A DNA stretch of 64,000 nt from Methanobacteriota archaeon (GCA_016874675.1 VGTL01000005.1:1-64000), one strand, 5' to 3'; positions 1 to 8,700 are shown, numbered from the stretch's first letter. Numbers and translations: made by a program. The notes: generated by a model not told the origin, from the letters alone.

Positions 1-60
1 GGACACGGTGCCGTCCGTCCCTTTCTGCCTTGCTGCCCCGCATACGATCGGTGAGCTCGC

Positions 61-1992
61 ATGGCCCAGCTCCGCCTCGGCCGCATGACCCTCCACTGGT
101 GCGCGCGCTGCGGCGTGCCCCTAATCGAGAAGGTTCCCTGCGGGCTCTGCGGCGGGCCCCCGGCGCCGGTGGCGCTCACCCCGCCGGGGGACGCCCGGCC
201 GGCCTTCCCGTTCGACGTCGGGATGGTCCGCTCTATAGCGGAGGAGCGGTTCGGCCCGGGCGCCGGGAGCGTCCTCCTGCCGGACGGGGAGATCGTCCTG
301 CTCAACCGCATTCCCGACCTGGACCGGACGGACGAGGTCATAGCCGGCGGGGAGGTCCTGGCCAACCTGACCTGGGTGCTGGGAAAGGGGTTCGTCCTCC
401 AGCTCCGGATGGCCGGGGCCGGTCGGGTGTGGGAGGGGGCCGCCGGGAGCGGCCGGACCGGGGAGCTCCGCTCCTGGGTGGTCGCCGACCGGGGCGCCGT
501 GCCCTCCATCCTGGACGGCTCGAACCTGCTGGGGCCCGGCGTGACCGACTGCGCTCCCGGGATCGCCCCGGGAGACGAGGTCCTGGTGGTCGAGGAGACG
601 GGGAGCGGCAGGGCCCTGCTGGGTACCGGCATGGCCAGGATGTCCTCGGAGAGCATGGCCGCGCTGTCCAGGGGGAACGCGGTCAAGGTGAGGTGGGTCC
701 GCCAAAAGGACGCTCCCCCGACGGGGGCGCCCGCGACGGTCGCCCGCACCTGGGAGGATGCCCTCCGGGCCAACGAAAAGGCACTGGGGGGGCTCGTGTC
801 CCGGGCCGCGGATTTCATCCGGGAGGGCGTCTCCCGGCTGCAGAAGCCCGTCGCCGTGTCGTACAGCGGCGGGAAGGACAGCCTGGCGACGCTCCTGCTC
901 GTCCTGGACGCCGGCCTGCGGCCGAAGGTGCTCTTCGTCGACACCGGGCTCGAGTTCCCCGAGACGGTCGGAAACGCCCGGAGCACCGCCGCGCTCTTCG
1001 GGCTGGAGCTGCTCTCGGAGGAGGCCGGGGAGGCGTTCTGGGAGAACCTGCCCCGTTTCGGCCCGCCCGGGCGCGACGCCCGCTGGTGCTGCAAGTGCTG
1101 CAAGCTGGGCCCCGTCACCCGGCTGATAGCGAGGGAGTTCCCGGACGGCGTGCTGTCGTTCATCGGCCAGAGGCGCTACGAGTCGGAGGCGCGGGCCTCC
1201 AAGGGCCCGGTGTGGAAGAACCCCTGGGTCCCCGGACAGACCGGCGCGTCGCCCATCCAGGACTGGAGCTCGCTGCAGGTGTGGCTCTACATCTTTTCCA
1301 AAAAGGTCCCCCACAACCCCTGGTACGGGAGGGGACTGGACCGCATCGGGTGCTACCTTTGCCCGGCGACGAACCTTGCCGACCTGGAGCTCGTGCGAAG
1401 GGCCTTCCCCGGCTACGGGAGGTGGCAGGAGAGGCTGCGGGAGCTTCCGTCCCCCTGGCGGGATTACGGGCTTTGGAGGTGGAGGTGGCTTCCCCGGGGC
1501 GTCCGGGAGCACCTGGCGCAGAGGGGGATAGAGCCTGGGGAGGCACCGCGGTACCCGCCACGTCTTTCGCTGGAGGCGAAAGAGCCCGCGCCCGACGGAG
1601 GCGGCGTGCTGGCGGAGGGGAGGTTCTCCAGGGCGCTCGACCTGGAGAGGCTGGCCGGACGGCTGCGGGCGCTGGGCAAAACGGCCCTGGAGGGGGACCG
1701 GCTCTCAGTCGGGGAGTGGGCCGAGGTCGGCCGCGATGGGTCGGTCCGGGTCCGGGGCGCGGACGGGGCCCAGGCGCGCCAGCGCGTCGAGCTGCTCCGG
1801 GAGGCGGTCCTCCGTTCCGAGGAGTGCGCCGGCTGCGGCGTTTGCACCGGCAGGTGCAGGGAGGGCGCCGCCCGGGTCGAGAGGGGGCGGATGGTCATCG
1901 ACCCGGACAGATGCACCCAGTGCGGGGCGTGCCTGACCGGCCCGTGCCCGGTGGCGACATATTCGCCGGAGGCGCAGGAGGACGTTGGATAG
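61..1992 (+). CDS. PAPS reductase-family (adenine nucleotide alpha hydrolase-like) protein with C-terminal ferredoxin-type 4Fe-4S motifs
   Basis: SYSGGKDSLATLLL PP-loop motif; GCYLCPATNLADLE; C-terminal CAGCGVCTGRC and CTQCGACLTGPCP clusters. Confidence 0.85.
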   Translation: MAQLRLGRMTLHWCARCGVPLIEKVPCGLCGGPPAPVALTPPGDARPAFPFDVGMVRSIAEERFGPGAGSVLLPDGEIVLLNRIPDLDRTDEVIAGGEVLANLTWVLGKGFVLQLRMAGAGRVWEGAAGSGRTGELRSWVVADRGAVPSILDGSNLLGPGVTDCAPGIAPGDEVLVVEETGSGRALLGTGMARMSSESMAALSRGNAVKVRWVRQKDAPPTGAPATVARTWEDALRANEKALGGLVSRAADFIREGVSRLQKPVAVSYSGGKDSLATLLLVLDAGLRPKVLFVDTGLEFPETVGNARSTAALFGLELLSEEAGEAFWENLPRFGPPGRDARWCCKCCKLGPVTRLIAREFPDGVLSFIGQRRYESEARASKGPVWKNPWVPGQTGASPIQDWSSLQVWLYIFSKKVPHNPWYGRGLDRIGCYLCPATNLADLELVRRAFPGYGRWQERLRELPSPWRDYGLWRWRWLPRGVREHLAQRGIEPGEAPRYPPRLSLEAKEPAPDGGGVLAEGRFSRALDLERLAGRLRALGKTALEGDRLSVGEWAEVGRDGSVRVRGADGAQARQRVELLREAVLRSEECAGCGVCTGRCREGAARVERGRMVIDPDRCTQCGACLTGPCPVATYSPEAQEDVG

Positions 1993-2062
1993 GCGGCAAT
2001 GGGCGCCTTAGGCCAGAATCGGCATGGCCAGCGCAATCACGACGATGGCCGATACAATCGTC

Positions 2063-2113
2063 AGCCGGCACCCGGCGCCCAGCACCCGGCGCCCGGCACC
2101 CGGCGCCCGGTCG
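2063..2113. repeat. Heptanucleotide-type G/C repeat tract
   Basis: ggcacccggcgcccagcacccggcgcccggcacccggcgcccgg. Confidence 0.7.
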
Positions 2114-2956
2114 TCATATCGGCTTGGGCCCGAAGAACTGCGACCGGTAGTTCTCGGCCGCCTTGCGCTTCAGGATGCGCTCGGTGGCCTCCTTGTTGTC
2201 CATGGCGTAGCGGTCCTTGGGGTTGATCTTGAGGACGATCTCGTAGACCTTTATGGCCTCCTCGTGGCGCTTGAGGTCGTCCAGGGCGTTGGCCTTGTCG
2301 TTCAGGGCCGCGGTGTCCTTCGGGTTGAGCTCGACTATCCGGTCGTAGCACCTGATGGCGTCCTCGGTCCGGTTGAGGATGCGCAGCGTGAACCCCTTCC
2401 TCCGCCAGGCGTCGATGTTGTCGGGCCGCAGCTCTATGGCCCGGTCGAAGCAGGAGAGGGCCTCGTCGACCTTGCGGAGGCAGCGCAGCGACACGCCCCG
2501 CAACATCCAGACGGTGACGTCGCCGGGGTTGAGCTCGGCGCAACGGCGAAAGGCGGCCTCGGCGCGGTCGTAGGCGCCGGCGTTGTAGTGCTGCATGGCC
2601 AGCGCGTTGCAGGAGGTGAAGTCGTTGGGGAGCTCGGCCGGCGAGGACGCGGGCGAGGGCGCCCCGGCCGGTTTGACCGCCAGCGTCTGCATTATGGGCT
2701 TCCCGCCGGAGGGCGCGCCGGGCCTTGGGGCCGGCTGGGCCGGCGGACCGCCGGTGGGGACGCTGAGCGTCGCGCCCGGCTTCCGGTGCTCCCCGGGCGT
2801 GGTGCCCGCCGGAACGAAATCCATCTTCTCCTTCTGCGGCAGGAGCATCGTTGCATGCCGCCGGCGCTGCTCCTCGGCCGGGGAGAGCCGGCGGCAGCGG
2901 GCGCACAGCTGGTAACTGTCATGGTTCGGAGAGCGGCAGTAGGGGCATATCTTCAT
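2114..2956 (-). CDS. N-terminal zinc-ribbon plus TPR-repeat protein
   Basis: MKICPYCRSPNHDSYQLCARC zinc ribbon; repeated TPR signature (AYDRAEAAFRRCAELNPGD, ALSCFDRAIELRPDN, AIRCYDRIVELNPKD). Confidence 0.85.
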   Translation of the reverse strand: MKICPYCRSPNHDSYQLCARCRRLSPAEEQRRRHATMLLPQKEKMDFVPAGTTPGEHRKPGATLSVPTGGPPAQPAPRPGAPSGGKPIMQTLAVKPAGAPSPASSPAELPNDFTSCNALAMQHYNAGAYDRAEAAFRRCAELNPGDVTVWMLRGVSLRCLRKVDEALSCFDRAIELRPDNIDAWRRKGFTLRILNRTEDAIRCYDRIVELNPKDTAALNDKANALDDLKRHEEAIKVYEIVLKINPKDRYAMDNKEATERILKRKAAENYRSQFFGPKPI

Positions 2957-3023
2957 GGCGGTTTCGGCGCGAGATGGGGCCGACCCGATAAATAACTATC
3001 GATACGGATGTCGAGAATGGAAC

Positions 3024-3171
3024 GGCAGGGTGCAGGGTGCGGGGCGCCGGGCGCAGGGGGCAAGGGGCAGGGCCCAGGTTCCAGGGTTCAGGGTTCAGGG
3101 TTATGGGTCAGGGCGTGGAGGTCGTCGCTCCCCTGCACCCTGCCCCCCGGACCCTGCACCCTGTTCGCCGC
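3024..3171. repeat. Heptanucleotide repeat hairpin; overlaps 3' end of cyclophilin CDS
   Basis: 12 in-register heptamers 3029..3112 (GGTGCAG GGTGCGG GGCGCCG GGCGCAG GGGGCAA GGGGCAG GGCCCAG GTTCCAG GGTTCAG GGTTCAG GGTTATG GGTCAGG) and opposing ccctgcaccctgccccccggaccctgcaccctg. Confidence 0.85.
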
Positions 3172-3975
3172 CAGGCGGCGGCGTATGCGCAGGAGGCCGA
3201 TGGCGACGAGCGTTGCGCCCGCGGCGGCACCTCCGGCGCCCAGCGCCCAGGCGACGTCTTGTGTCAGGAGCGGCGCCCCGGACGCCGGGCCCGCCGTGGC
3301 GTTGGTGGCGTTGACCCACCGGCCGGGGGTGAACGTCAGGGAGGTCATGACGATGTCGTCCACGGGATGGTCCTTGAGGAGGGGCCGCTTGCTGCCGTAG
3401 GTCGGGCAGGCCGCTATCTTCTTGGCGAGCTCGAGCCCGCCCACGACCAGGCCGAACACGGCGTAGTTCCCGTCGAGAGAGTGCTGCGGCCCGTCGCAGA
3501 TGTAGAACTGGGAGGAGGCGGAGTCGGGGTCCTGGCTCCGGGCCATGCCGACGGCGCCGTCGATGTGGGTCAGCGTCCCGTTTATCTCCAGGGGGATCGT
3601 CTGGCCCGAGCCGCCCCAGCCGTCGTCGTAGGGATTGCTGTTCTTGCTGTTGGGGTCGCCCGTCTGCGCCACGAAGTCGTCGATGCAGCGGTGGAACTTG
3701 CACCCGTCGTAGAACTTGGTGGCGGTGAGCCTGATGAAGTTTCCCGTCGTTACCGGGGCGCCCTCCTCGTAGAGCATGATGGTGATGTTGCCCCCAAGGG
3801 AGTTCCAGGTCACGTCGATTTCCACCGTGGCGTTGACATAGCCCCCTCCGACCTCGCAGGACTCGTCCGTGCAGGGGGGCTCGGACGCGGCCGCGGGAAG
3901 GGCGGCGCCCGGCGCCAGGAGCAGGGCCAGTGCCAGCACGAGCGCGCGGCGGAGGGGCATCGGACGTTCTAGCAC
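3088..3975 (-). CDS. Secreted/membrane-anchored cyclophilin-type peptidyl-prolyl cis-trans isomerase
   Basis: Signal peptide; GNFIRLTATKFYDGCKFHRCIDDFVAQTGDP, SSQFYICDGPQHSLDGNYAVFGLVVGG cyclophilin core; C-terminal TM followed by a repeat-derived tail. Confidence 0.85.
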   Translation of the reverse strand: MLERPMPLRRALVLALALLLAPGAALPAAASEPPCTDESCEVGGGYVNATVEIDVTWNSLGGNITIMLYEEGAPVTTGNFIRLTATKFYDGCKFHRCIDDFVAQTGDPNSKNSNPYDDGWGGSGQTIPLEINGTLTHIDGAVGMARSQDPDSASSQFYICDGPQHSLDGNYAVFGLVVGGLELAKKIAACPTYGSKRPLLKDHPVDDIVMTSLTFTPGRWVNATNATAGPASGAPLLTQDVAWALGAGGAAAGATLVAIGLLRIRRRLAANRVQGPGGRVQGSDDLHALTHNPEP

Positions 3976-4067
3976 TTTCCGATTATTTAAATTCTATGAG
4001 GGGCAGAAAAACAAGGCGCCTTGAACAGAAAAACGTCGAAATTGTGACCAGGAACGAAAACGTCGCC

Positions 4068-5234
4068 TCACGGCAGGGGGGAGGGCGACAGGGGGACCGG
4101 CTCCTCCTCCCGCTTGCGGCGCGCCCTTGAAACGGCGGCCTGGGCGGCGGCCCCGACGATTGCCAGGACCATGAGGACATAGACCACGTAGGTCAAGACC
4201 GTCGGCTTGAGGAAGAAATCGAGAAGCTGCCTCCACCAGGGCGTCTCCGGGGGCTTGGGGGGTATGTAGTTCACCGTGGCCACGAGGGTCAGGGAGTTGG
4301 TCTGCCCGGTCTGGTTGCCGGGCGTGGTGACGCTGCCCGAGACCGTGACGGTCAGTGATGTCCCGTTGGCGGCGTCGCGGGGGCAGGAGACCACGAGGTT
4401 CACCGTGCGGGTGTAGTTGGCCGGGATGGTCAGGTTGGAGAGGGCCAGCTCCACGATCCACCCATTCTTGTCGGGTGTCGAGTTGGCAAGGTGCACCGAA
4501 ACCTGCGAGGTGCCGTTGTTGAAGACCGATATCCTGAAAGTCGCGGCCTCGTTGGGCTTGCACGGCTGGGTGACATTGTCGACGGAGAGTTTGACGTCTA
4601 TGATGTCCGCCCCGCTGGAGCCGCGGATGATGTAGTCCTTCCCGAAGCCGCTGTTGGGGCCCCGGTCCTCTATCCGCCGCTCGCTGTCGCCGAAGTTCCG
4701 GTTGTACACGGCGGCCCAGGTCTTGGTGAGATGGGTGCCGGCGGTCAGGTTGGAAAAGTGGGTCTTCTGGACCAGCCAGGAGATGAGGTGGTCGTTGGGG
4801 CTGTAGGTGCAGCCGCTGAGGGAGGCCATCTGGGTCTCGACCGTCGTGGTACCCTTGTACTCGACGGACCGGATCTCGTATTGGATTGTGAAGCCGAACG
4901 GGCCGTGCACCGGGACCCTGCAGACCACCGTGTAGTTGTCCCCGGCGACGCTGAAGTAGACCTGGTACTCCGTGGTCGGGGCGTTGGTGAGGTCGTTGGG
5001 GTTGGTGTAGGATTCCAGGGCGGTCAGGTTCAGGCTGACCTTGAAGCTGTCGTTGGTCTCCGTGTGGAAGAAGGCGGCGGTGAGGTCGCGCGAGTCCTTT
5101 CCGGAGGCGGAGTCGCCCTTGACGTCGGTCACCTCGGGCTGGGCCTCGGAGGCCGTCGCCGCGAAGGCGGCGAACAGGGCCGGAAGAACGAGCAGCCCTG
5201 CCAGTAACAGGCCGACCTTCCTGATGTCGCTCAC
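4068..5234 (-). CDS. Secreted protein with Ig-like/NEW3-like domain and C-terminal TM
   Basis: N-terminal signal peptide, NVTQPCKPNEAATFRISVFNNGTSQVSVHL beta-rich domain, C-terminal TM plus basic tail. Confidence 0.7.
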   Translation of the reverse strand: MSDIRKVGLLLAGLLVLPALFAAFAATASEAQPEVTDVKGDSASGKDSRDLTAAFFHTETNDSFKVSLNLTALESYTNPNDLTNAPTTEYQVYFSVAGDNYTVVCRVPVHGPFGFTIQYEIRSVEYKGTTTVETQMASLSGCTYSPNDHLISWLVQKTHFSNLTAGTHLTKTWAAVYNRNFGDSERRIEDRGPNSGFGKDYIIRGSSGADIIDVKLSVDNVTQPCKPNEAATFRISVFNNGTSQVSVHLANSTPDKNGWIVELALSNLTIPANYTRTVNLVVSCPRDAANGTSLTVTVSGSVTTPGNQTGQTNSLTLVATVNYIPPKPPETPWWRQLLDFFLKPTVLTYVVYVLMVLAIVGAAAQAAVSRARRKREEEPVPLSPSPLP

Positions 5235-5242
5235 CTTTACTA

Positions 5243-5254
5243 TGTAAATATATA
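5243..5254 (-). promoter_or_regulatory. Candidate TATA box for the 4068..5234 gene
   Basis: AT-rich tgtaaatatata immediately upstream of the minus-strand start in a GC-rich background. Confidence 0.35.
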
Positions 5255-5284
5255 GGCCCTATTTATGCCTATTTGTAATGATAT

Positions 5285-5540
5285 CAAGGCGCAAGGCGCA
5301 GGGCGCGAGGGACGAAGGCGCAAGGGGCGATGGCGCAGGGCGCAAGGGACGACCGTGAAAGGCCGGCAGCGGCCGGTCTTTTAGGCCGAGACGAGCGAAG
5401 CTCGCCTGCGGAAGGCAGAAAGGGAGGGCAGGAAGGCAGCAAGGGGACGACGGAAGATTGGAGGCACGTTCCCCGTTCCGTCCCTTGATGCCTTGATGCC
5501 CTGACGCCTCCCTTTCTCCCTTGTCGCCTTCCATCTCGCG
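5285..5540. repeat. Heptanucleotide repeat, two opposing tracts
   Basis: aaggcgc aaggcgc agggcgc gagggac ... and downstream gccttgatgccttgatgccctgacgcc. Confidence 0.75.
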
Positions 5541-5550
5541 CCCTGCGATC

Positions 5551-6399
5551 CTACGCCTTTTTCCTCCAGTGCCTGAACTCGCAGACCTCCATCCGGAACG
5601 GCTCGCCGGTCCCGAAGCACCGGGCCATCTCGATGACGACGGCCCGGAACTCGTCTTCGGAGAGCTGCGTCTTCATCACGTTCACCCAGTAGGCCGCCAC
5701 GACCAAGCGGCTCCCGTCGCCTGGCATTGGGTGGTCGTAGGTCAGGTCCCACGGGCGTCCCAGGTTCTGGATGTCGACCGCCACCCCCGTGTAGTGGCAC
5801 CGGAAGCTGTCCGTGGCCGGGTCGTATGCCTCCTTGAGCGCCTGGAGCTTGACCATGCTGAAGTCGGGGGCGTCCGCCATCTTGTGGCACCGGGCGCAGT
5901 AGAGGGTGTTGGGCACGGGAGGCTTCTCGCATATCGGGCACTCGTCTGCGCGCCAGGCCCGGAAGGGCGGGACGCCGGCAATGCGCGGCGGCTTGATGGG
6001 CGCGCGGTTCCAGTACCGGAACCTGAGGGCCTTCCTGTCGACCGCGGTCCCTTGCTGGAAACGGCGAGCCAGCGCGAGAACGGCCCTGCGGGCCTCGGTG
6101 TCCGTCAGGTCCGATATCATCGCGTTGTAAAACGAGCAGGAGACCTTGATCTTGCCGCGCTTTTTGGGAATGGGGTGGTGGAAGGTGAGGGCATCGGGCG
6201 CGTCCTGGTCGGTCTCGTTGAGAGGGATGTTCAGATATGTGCAGGTGAAGATGTCCCGCGCCGGGTCGTAGCGCGCCTTGAGCGTCTTGACGCGGGCGCG
6301 AATCTCCTTGCGCACGGAGCACCATTTGTGGCAACGGGCGCAGTAGCTGTGGCGCGCTGATATCGGCGGCTTCCTGCAGACCTGGCATTCTTCAGGCAT
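5551..6399 (-). CDS. Tandemly duplicated zinc-binding/HNH-like domain protein
   Basis: Two about 135-aa repeats each with CxxCxKPP...YCARCHK, LKxxYDPxxDxFxCxY, LTxxHPxP(K/G), RAV...ARxFxxG, FRxW. Confidence 0.75.
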   Translation of the reverse strand: MPEECQVCRKPPISARHSYCARCHKWCSVRKEIRARVKTLKARYDPARDIFTCTYLNIPLNETDQDAPDALTFHHPIPKKRGKIKVSCSFYNAMISDLTDTEARRAVLALARRFQQGTAVDRKALRFRYWNRAPIKPPRIAGVPPFRAWRADECPICEKPPVPNTLYCARCHKMADAPDFSMVKLQALKEAYDPATDSFRCHYTGVAVDIQNLGRPWDLTYDHPMPGDGSRLVVAAYWVNVMKTQLSEDEFRAVVIEMARCFGTGEPFRMEVCEFRHWRKKA

Positions 6400-6944
6400 G
6401 GCGAGACCAAGCGGTGGATGGGACCCTAGGGTATTTGGGGGTTTTGGGCGGCGGCAGGAGGTCGGTCGTCCGATGCTTGGACTGCACCATCGATCTCCTT
6501 GGCCGCCAACCCCCTGACTATTTTCCGCATTTTCTTCTCCCGGCCCATGCCAGCATAGAGGAACGCCTCGTCGCGCGAAGCCGGATTCGTCTCCGGCGGC
6601 TTAAGGTTTGACCAGTGGAAGGCCGGTATCAGGTTTATGATGGGCCAATGCCATCCGGTGCTGGAATTCGATGGTCGGGAAATGCGCCTCCTGCGGGAAG
6701 AGGAAGGGGATGAGGGATTGCCCCGCGCTCGGAAGGAGGATATGCCCGCGCGGCGGGATGGGGCATTGCCCAGTTCACGGCGGGGAAGCGGCGGGATGAG
6801 GCGGGGGGCGGTGGCGGGGATCGATTTTCCGGGGTATGGTATTGGATGAGGCCGGGCGGGAGGGGCGTAGATGTCCGCTGGCGGAGGCTGGGGCCGATAA
6901 ACGGTGGCCCCTTGAGATGACGCGCCACCGAGTGGGTCGAGGGG

Positions 6945-6992
6945 GCGCCTGCGATGCGAGCCCGTGGCTAGCCCGGGCTCGCGAGCAGGCGC
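6945..6992. other. Long intergenic hairpin
   Basis: GCGCCTGC/GCAGGCGC outer stem and GCGAGCCCG/CGGGCTCGC inner stem. Confidence 0.6.
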
Positions 6993-7138
6993 ACGAAACA
7001 GAAGGATTTGCGATGGCACGGAAACAATTCCGGGGCGACGGCCGAAGCTTCTTCCGCCCCAGCGGCCGGTTGCCGGCCCGGTTCCCGGCCTTCACGGAGC
7101 TTGCCCGGGGAATATTTTCCAGGCCTGAAGCCTACCAA

Positions 7139-7160
7139 GCCGGCGGCTTCGCCGCCGGGC
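7139..7160. other. TTCG-tetraloop hairpin in non-coding island
   Basis: GCCGGCGGC-TTCG-CCGCCGGGC; nearby GGCCGG-TTG-CCGGCC at 7064..7078. Confidence 0.5.
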
Positions 7161-7528
7161 AACTGTTTTTGGGGGCGGAAAGAAAAATGGAGGGTCGTGG
7201 GCGATGAGCGGAGGCTTTCGGACGGGGCGGGGAGATGCGGGCTGGGAGGTCGACACCGGTGGGAGATTGAGATCTGTTGCCGGAGACGGAGGACGGTCGA
7301 TGGAGGGTCGAGGGGGAGACGGGGAGGGTTTGGGCAAAAGCGGGGAAATGAGAATATATATTTATTTCTGTATCTTGAAAATACCTGGACCTTGCCTAAC
7401 GGTAAGAAGTTGAGCTCTATATTGACTATTTCCAAGGGGTATACCGGTGGTAGTCCTAAGATCGCTTTGTTTTACTATATCTACATCCATGGCTTGGCCG
7501 GTTTTATAATTGAAAATCCATATCAACC

Positions 7529-7593
7529 GGGCGCGGCGGCCCCGCCGGTTAAGACCGGCGGTATGTGCGGCTGCGGCCGCAGCCGCCGCGCCC
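7529..7593. other. Three-way-junction inverted repeat adjacent to TnpA remnant (possible IS end)
   Basis: GGGCGCGGCGG/CCGCCGCGCCC outer 11-bp stem enclosing CCGCCGGT-TAAG-ACCGGCGG and TGCGGC-TGCG-GCCGCA hairpins. Confidence 0.5.
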
Positions 7594-7605
7594 GTTTTTC
7601 TCGCT

Positions 7606-8027
7606 TCAGCAGGCGAACCTGTCCAGCTTCGTCTGGCCTGCCACGTCCATCGGCACCCGCGGCGCTCCTTGGTATGCCGGCGACCACATGTGTCCGCCCC
7701 AGAACCTCTCGCGTCGTAATTCCGGGAAGTCCCGAAGCACCTCCCTCGCGCACCGCCCTTTCAGGAGCTGGATTACCTTGGACAACGGCTTCCAGGCCCC
7801 CATTGAAATACCATATGGACATGATCCTTGTCTATTCCCATTTCCAGGATCTTCAGTCCCGTCTTTTCACTCCACGCCCTCTCCGTTTCCCTGAAGCTCT
7901 CCAGAGCTCTCGCCATCACTACCCCCTTTCCAAATATCTTGTGCCTGTACTTCACCGCGTAGTTCACATGCGCCACCTGCACTCCCAGGCTCGAGCTATA
8001 GCTCACCTTCTCGATTTTCATGACCAT
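7606..8027 (-). pseudogene. Frameshifted IS200/IS605-type Y1 transposase (TnpA)
   Basis: 84-aa ORF with VNYAVKYRHKIF...DKDHVHMVFQW followed in another frame by PLSKVIQLLKGRCAREVLRDFPELRRERFWGGHMWSPAY; frames meet at about 7800. Confidence 0.8.
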
Positions 8028-8192
8028 ATTCGCACCTCCGAAAAGTTTTTCCCCTTCGAGAGCTATCGCTCGCTTGCCTCACTCGTCGAGGGCGAGCGTG
8101 TAACCCTCGCCCCCGACATTTTCCTGGCAGGACAAAAAGGCTACTGCCGATTATGCCTGGCTGTCACGCCACCGGTTGAAACCGCAGACATT

Positions 8193-8275
8193 CCACCGCC
8201 TTCCTGAAACAGGCTCGCAAGCCTGGTTCAGGGACGAACGCGCTTCCATCAGGAAGCGCGGAGTTCAGGCGGTGG
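8193..8275. ncRNA. 83-nt three-way-junction element, copy 1 (RNA or structured DNA; strand unknown)
   Basis: CCACCGCCT...AGGCGGTGG outer stem; CCTGAA..AGGCT-CGCA-AGCCT..TTCAGG hairpin; GAAC-GCGCTTCC-ATCA-GGAAGCGC-GGA-GTTC hairpin. Confidence 0.55.
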
Positions 8276-8384
8276 ATTGTCTGGGGGACCGCAAACGAGC
8301 GCAGGGCGCTCGTTTCGGCCGAGAAGACCAGCAGGTCTTCTACGGAAACGAGCGGCGAGCAGCCCCGCCCGGAGGGCGGGCATG

Positions 8385-8467
8385 CCACCGGGTTCCACGG
8401 TTTGGCCCGGGGGCCAAATTGTGGAACGAACGCACAATCCGCAGATTGTGCGGAGTTCAGCCGGTGG
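8385..8467. ncRNA. 83-nt three-way-junction element, copy 2
   Basis: CCACCGG...CCGGTGG outer stem; TTCCAC..TTTGGCCC/GGGCCAAA..GTGGAA hairpin; GAAC-GCACAATC-CGCA-GATTGTGC-GGA-GTTC hairpin; same length and topology as copy 1 with different stem sequences. Confidence 0.55.
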
Positions 8468-8570
8468 TGCTGCGAGCCGGTCGTTTGACACCGGTGGAAA
8501 AGCCCCGGTGGGTTTTTATGACGGTGATTCGCCCGTTTTGTCCAAACTCATTATCAAGGGCCGGTCGTGG

Positions 8571-8699
8571 ACTCCTCCCTTGTCCCTTGCGCCTCCACCC
8601 TTGCGCCTCAAGCCTTGCGCCCTGCGCCTCCGCAGGCGGCCTTCAGGCCGCCAAGGCGAGGCGGCCCGAAGGGACGCCGGGTGCGCCTCGCGCCTTGTA
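8571..8699. repeat. Heptanucleotide repeat, two opposing tracts
   Basis: cccttgcgcctccacccttgcgcctcaagccttgcgccctgcgcc / aggcgaggcggcccgaaggg. Confidence 0.65.
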
Positions 8700-8700
8700 T

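Noticed and set aside
30-2150. 706-aa plus-strand ORF overlapping the PAPS-reductase gene
   Set aside because: Arg/Gly/Pro-rich out-of-frame translation of the real gene; no motifs.
6900-7200. RNase P RNA or SRP RNA
   Set aside because: Conserved core motifs of either RNA could not be located on either strand.
7008-8207. 399-aa plus-strand ORF across the non-coding island
   Set aside because: Composition is random-like and it runs antisense through the TnpA remnant and hairpins.
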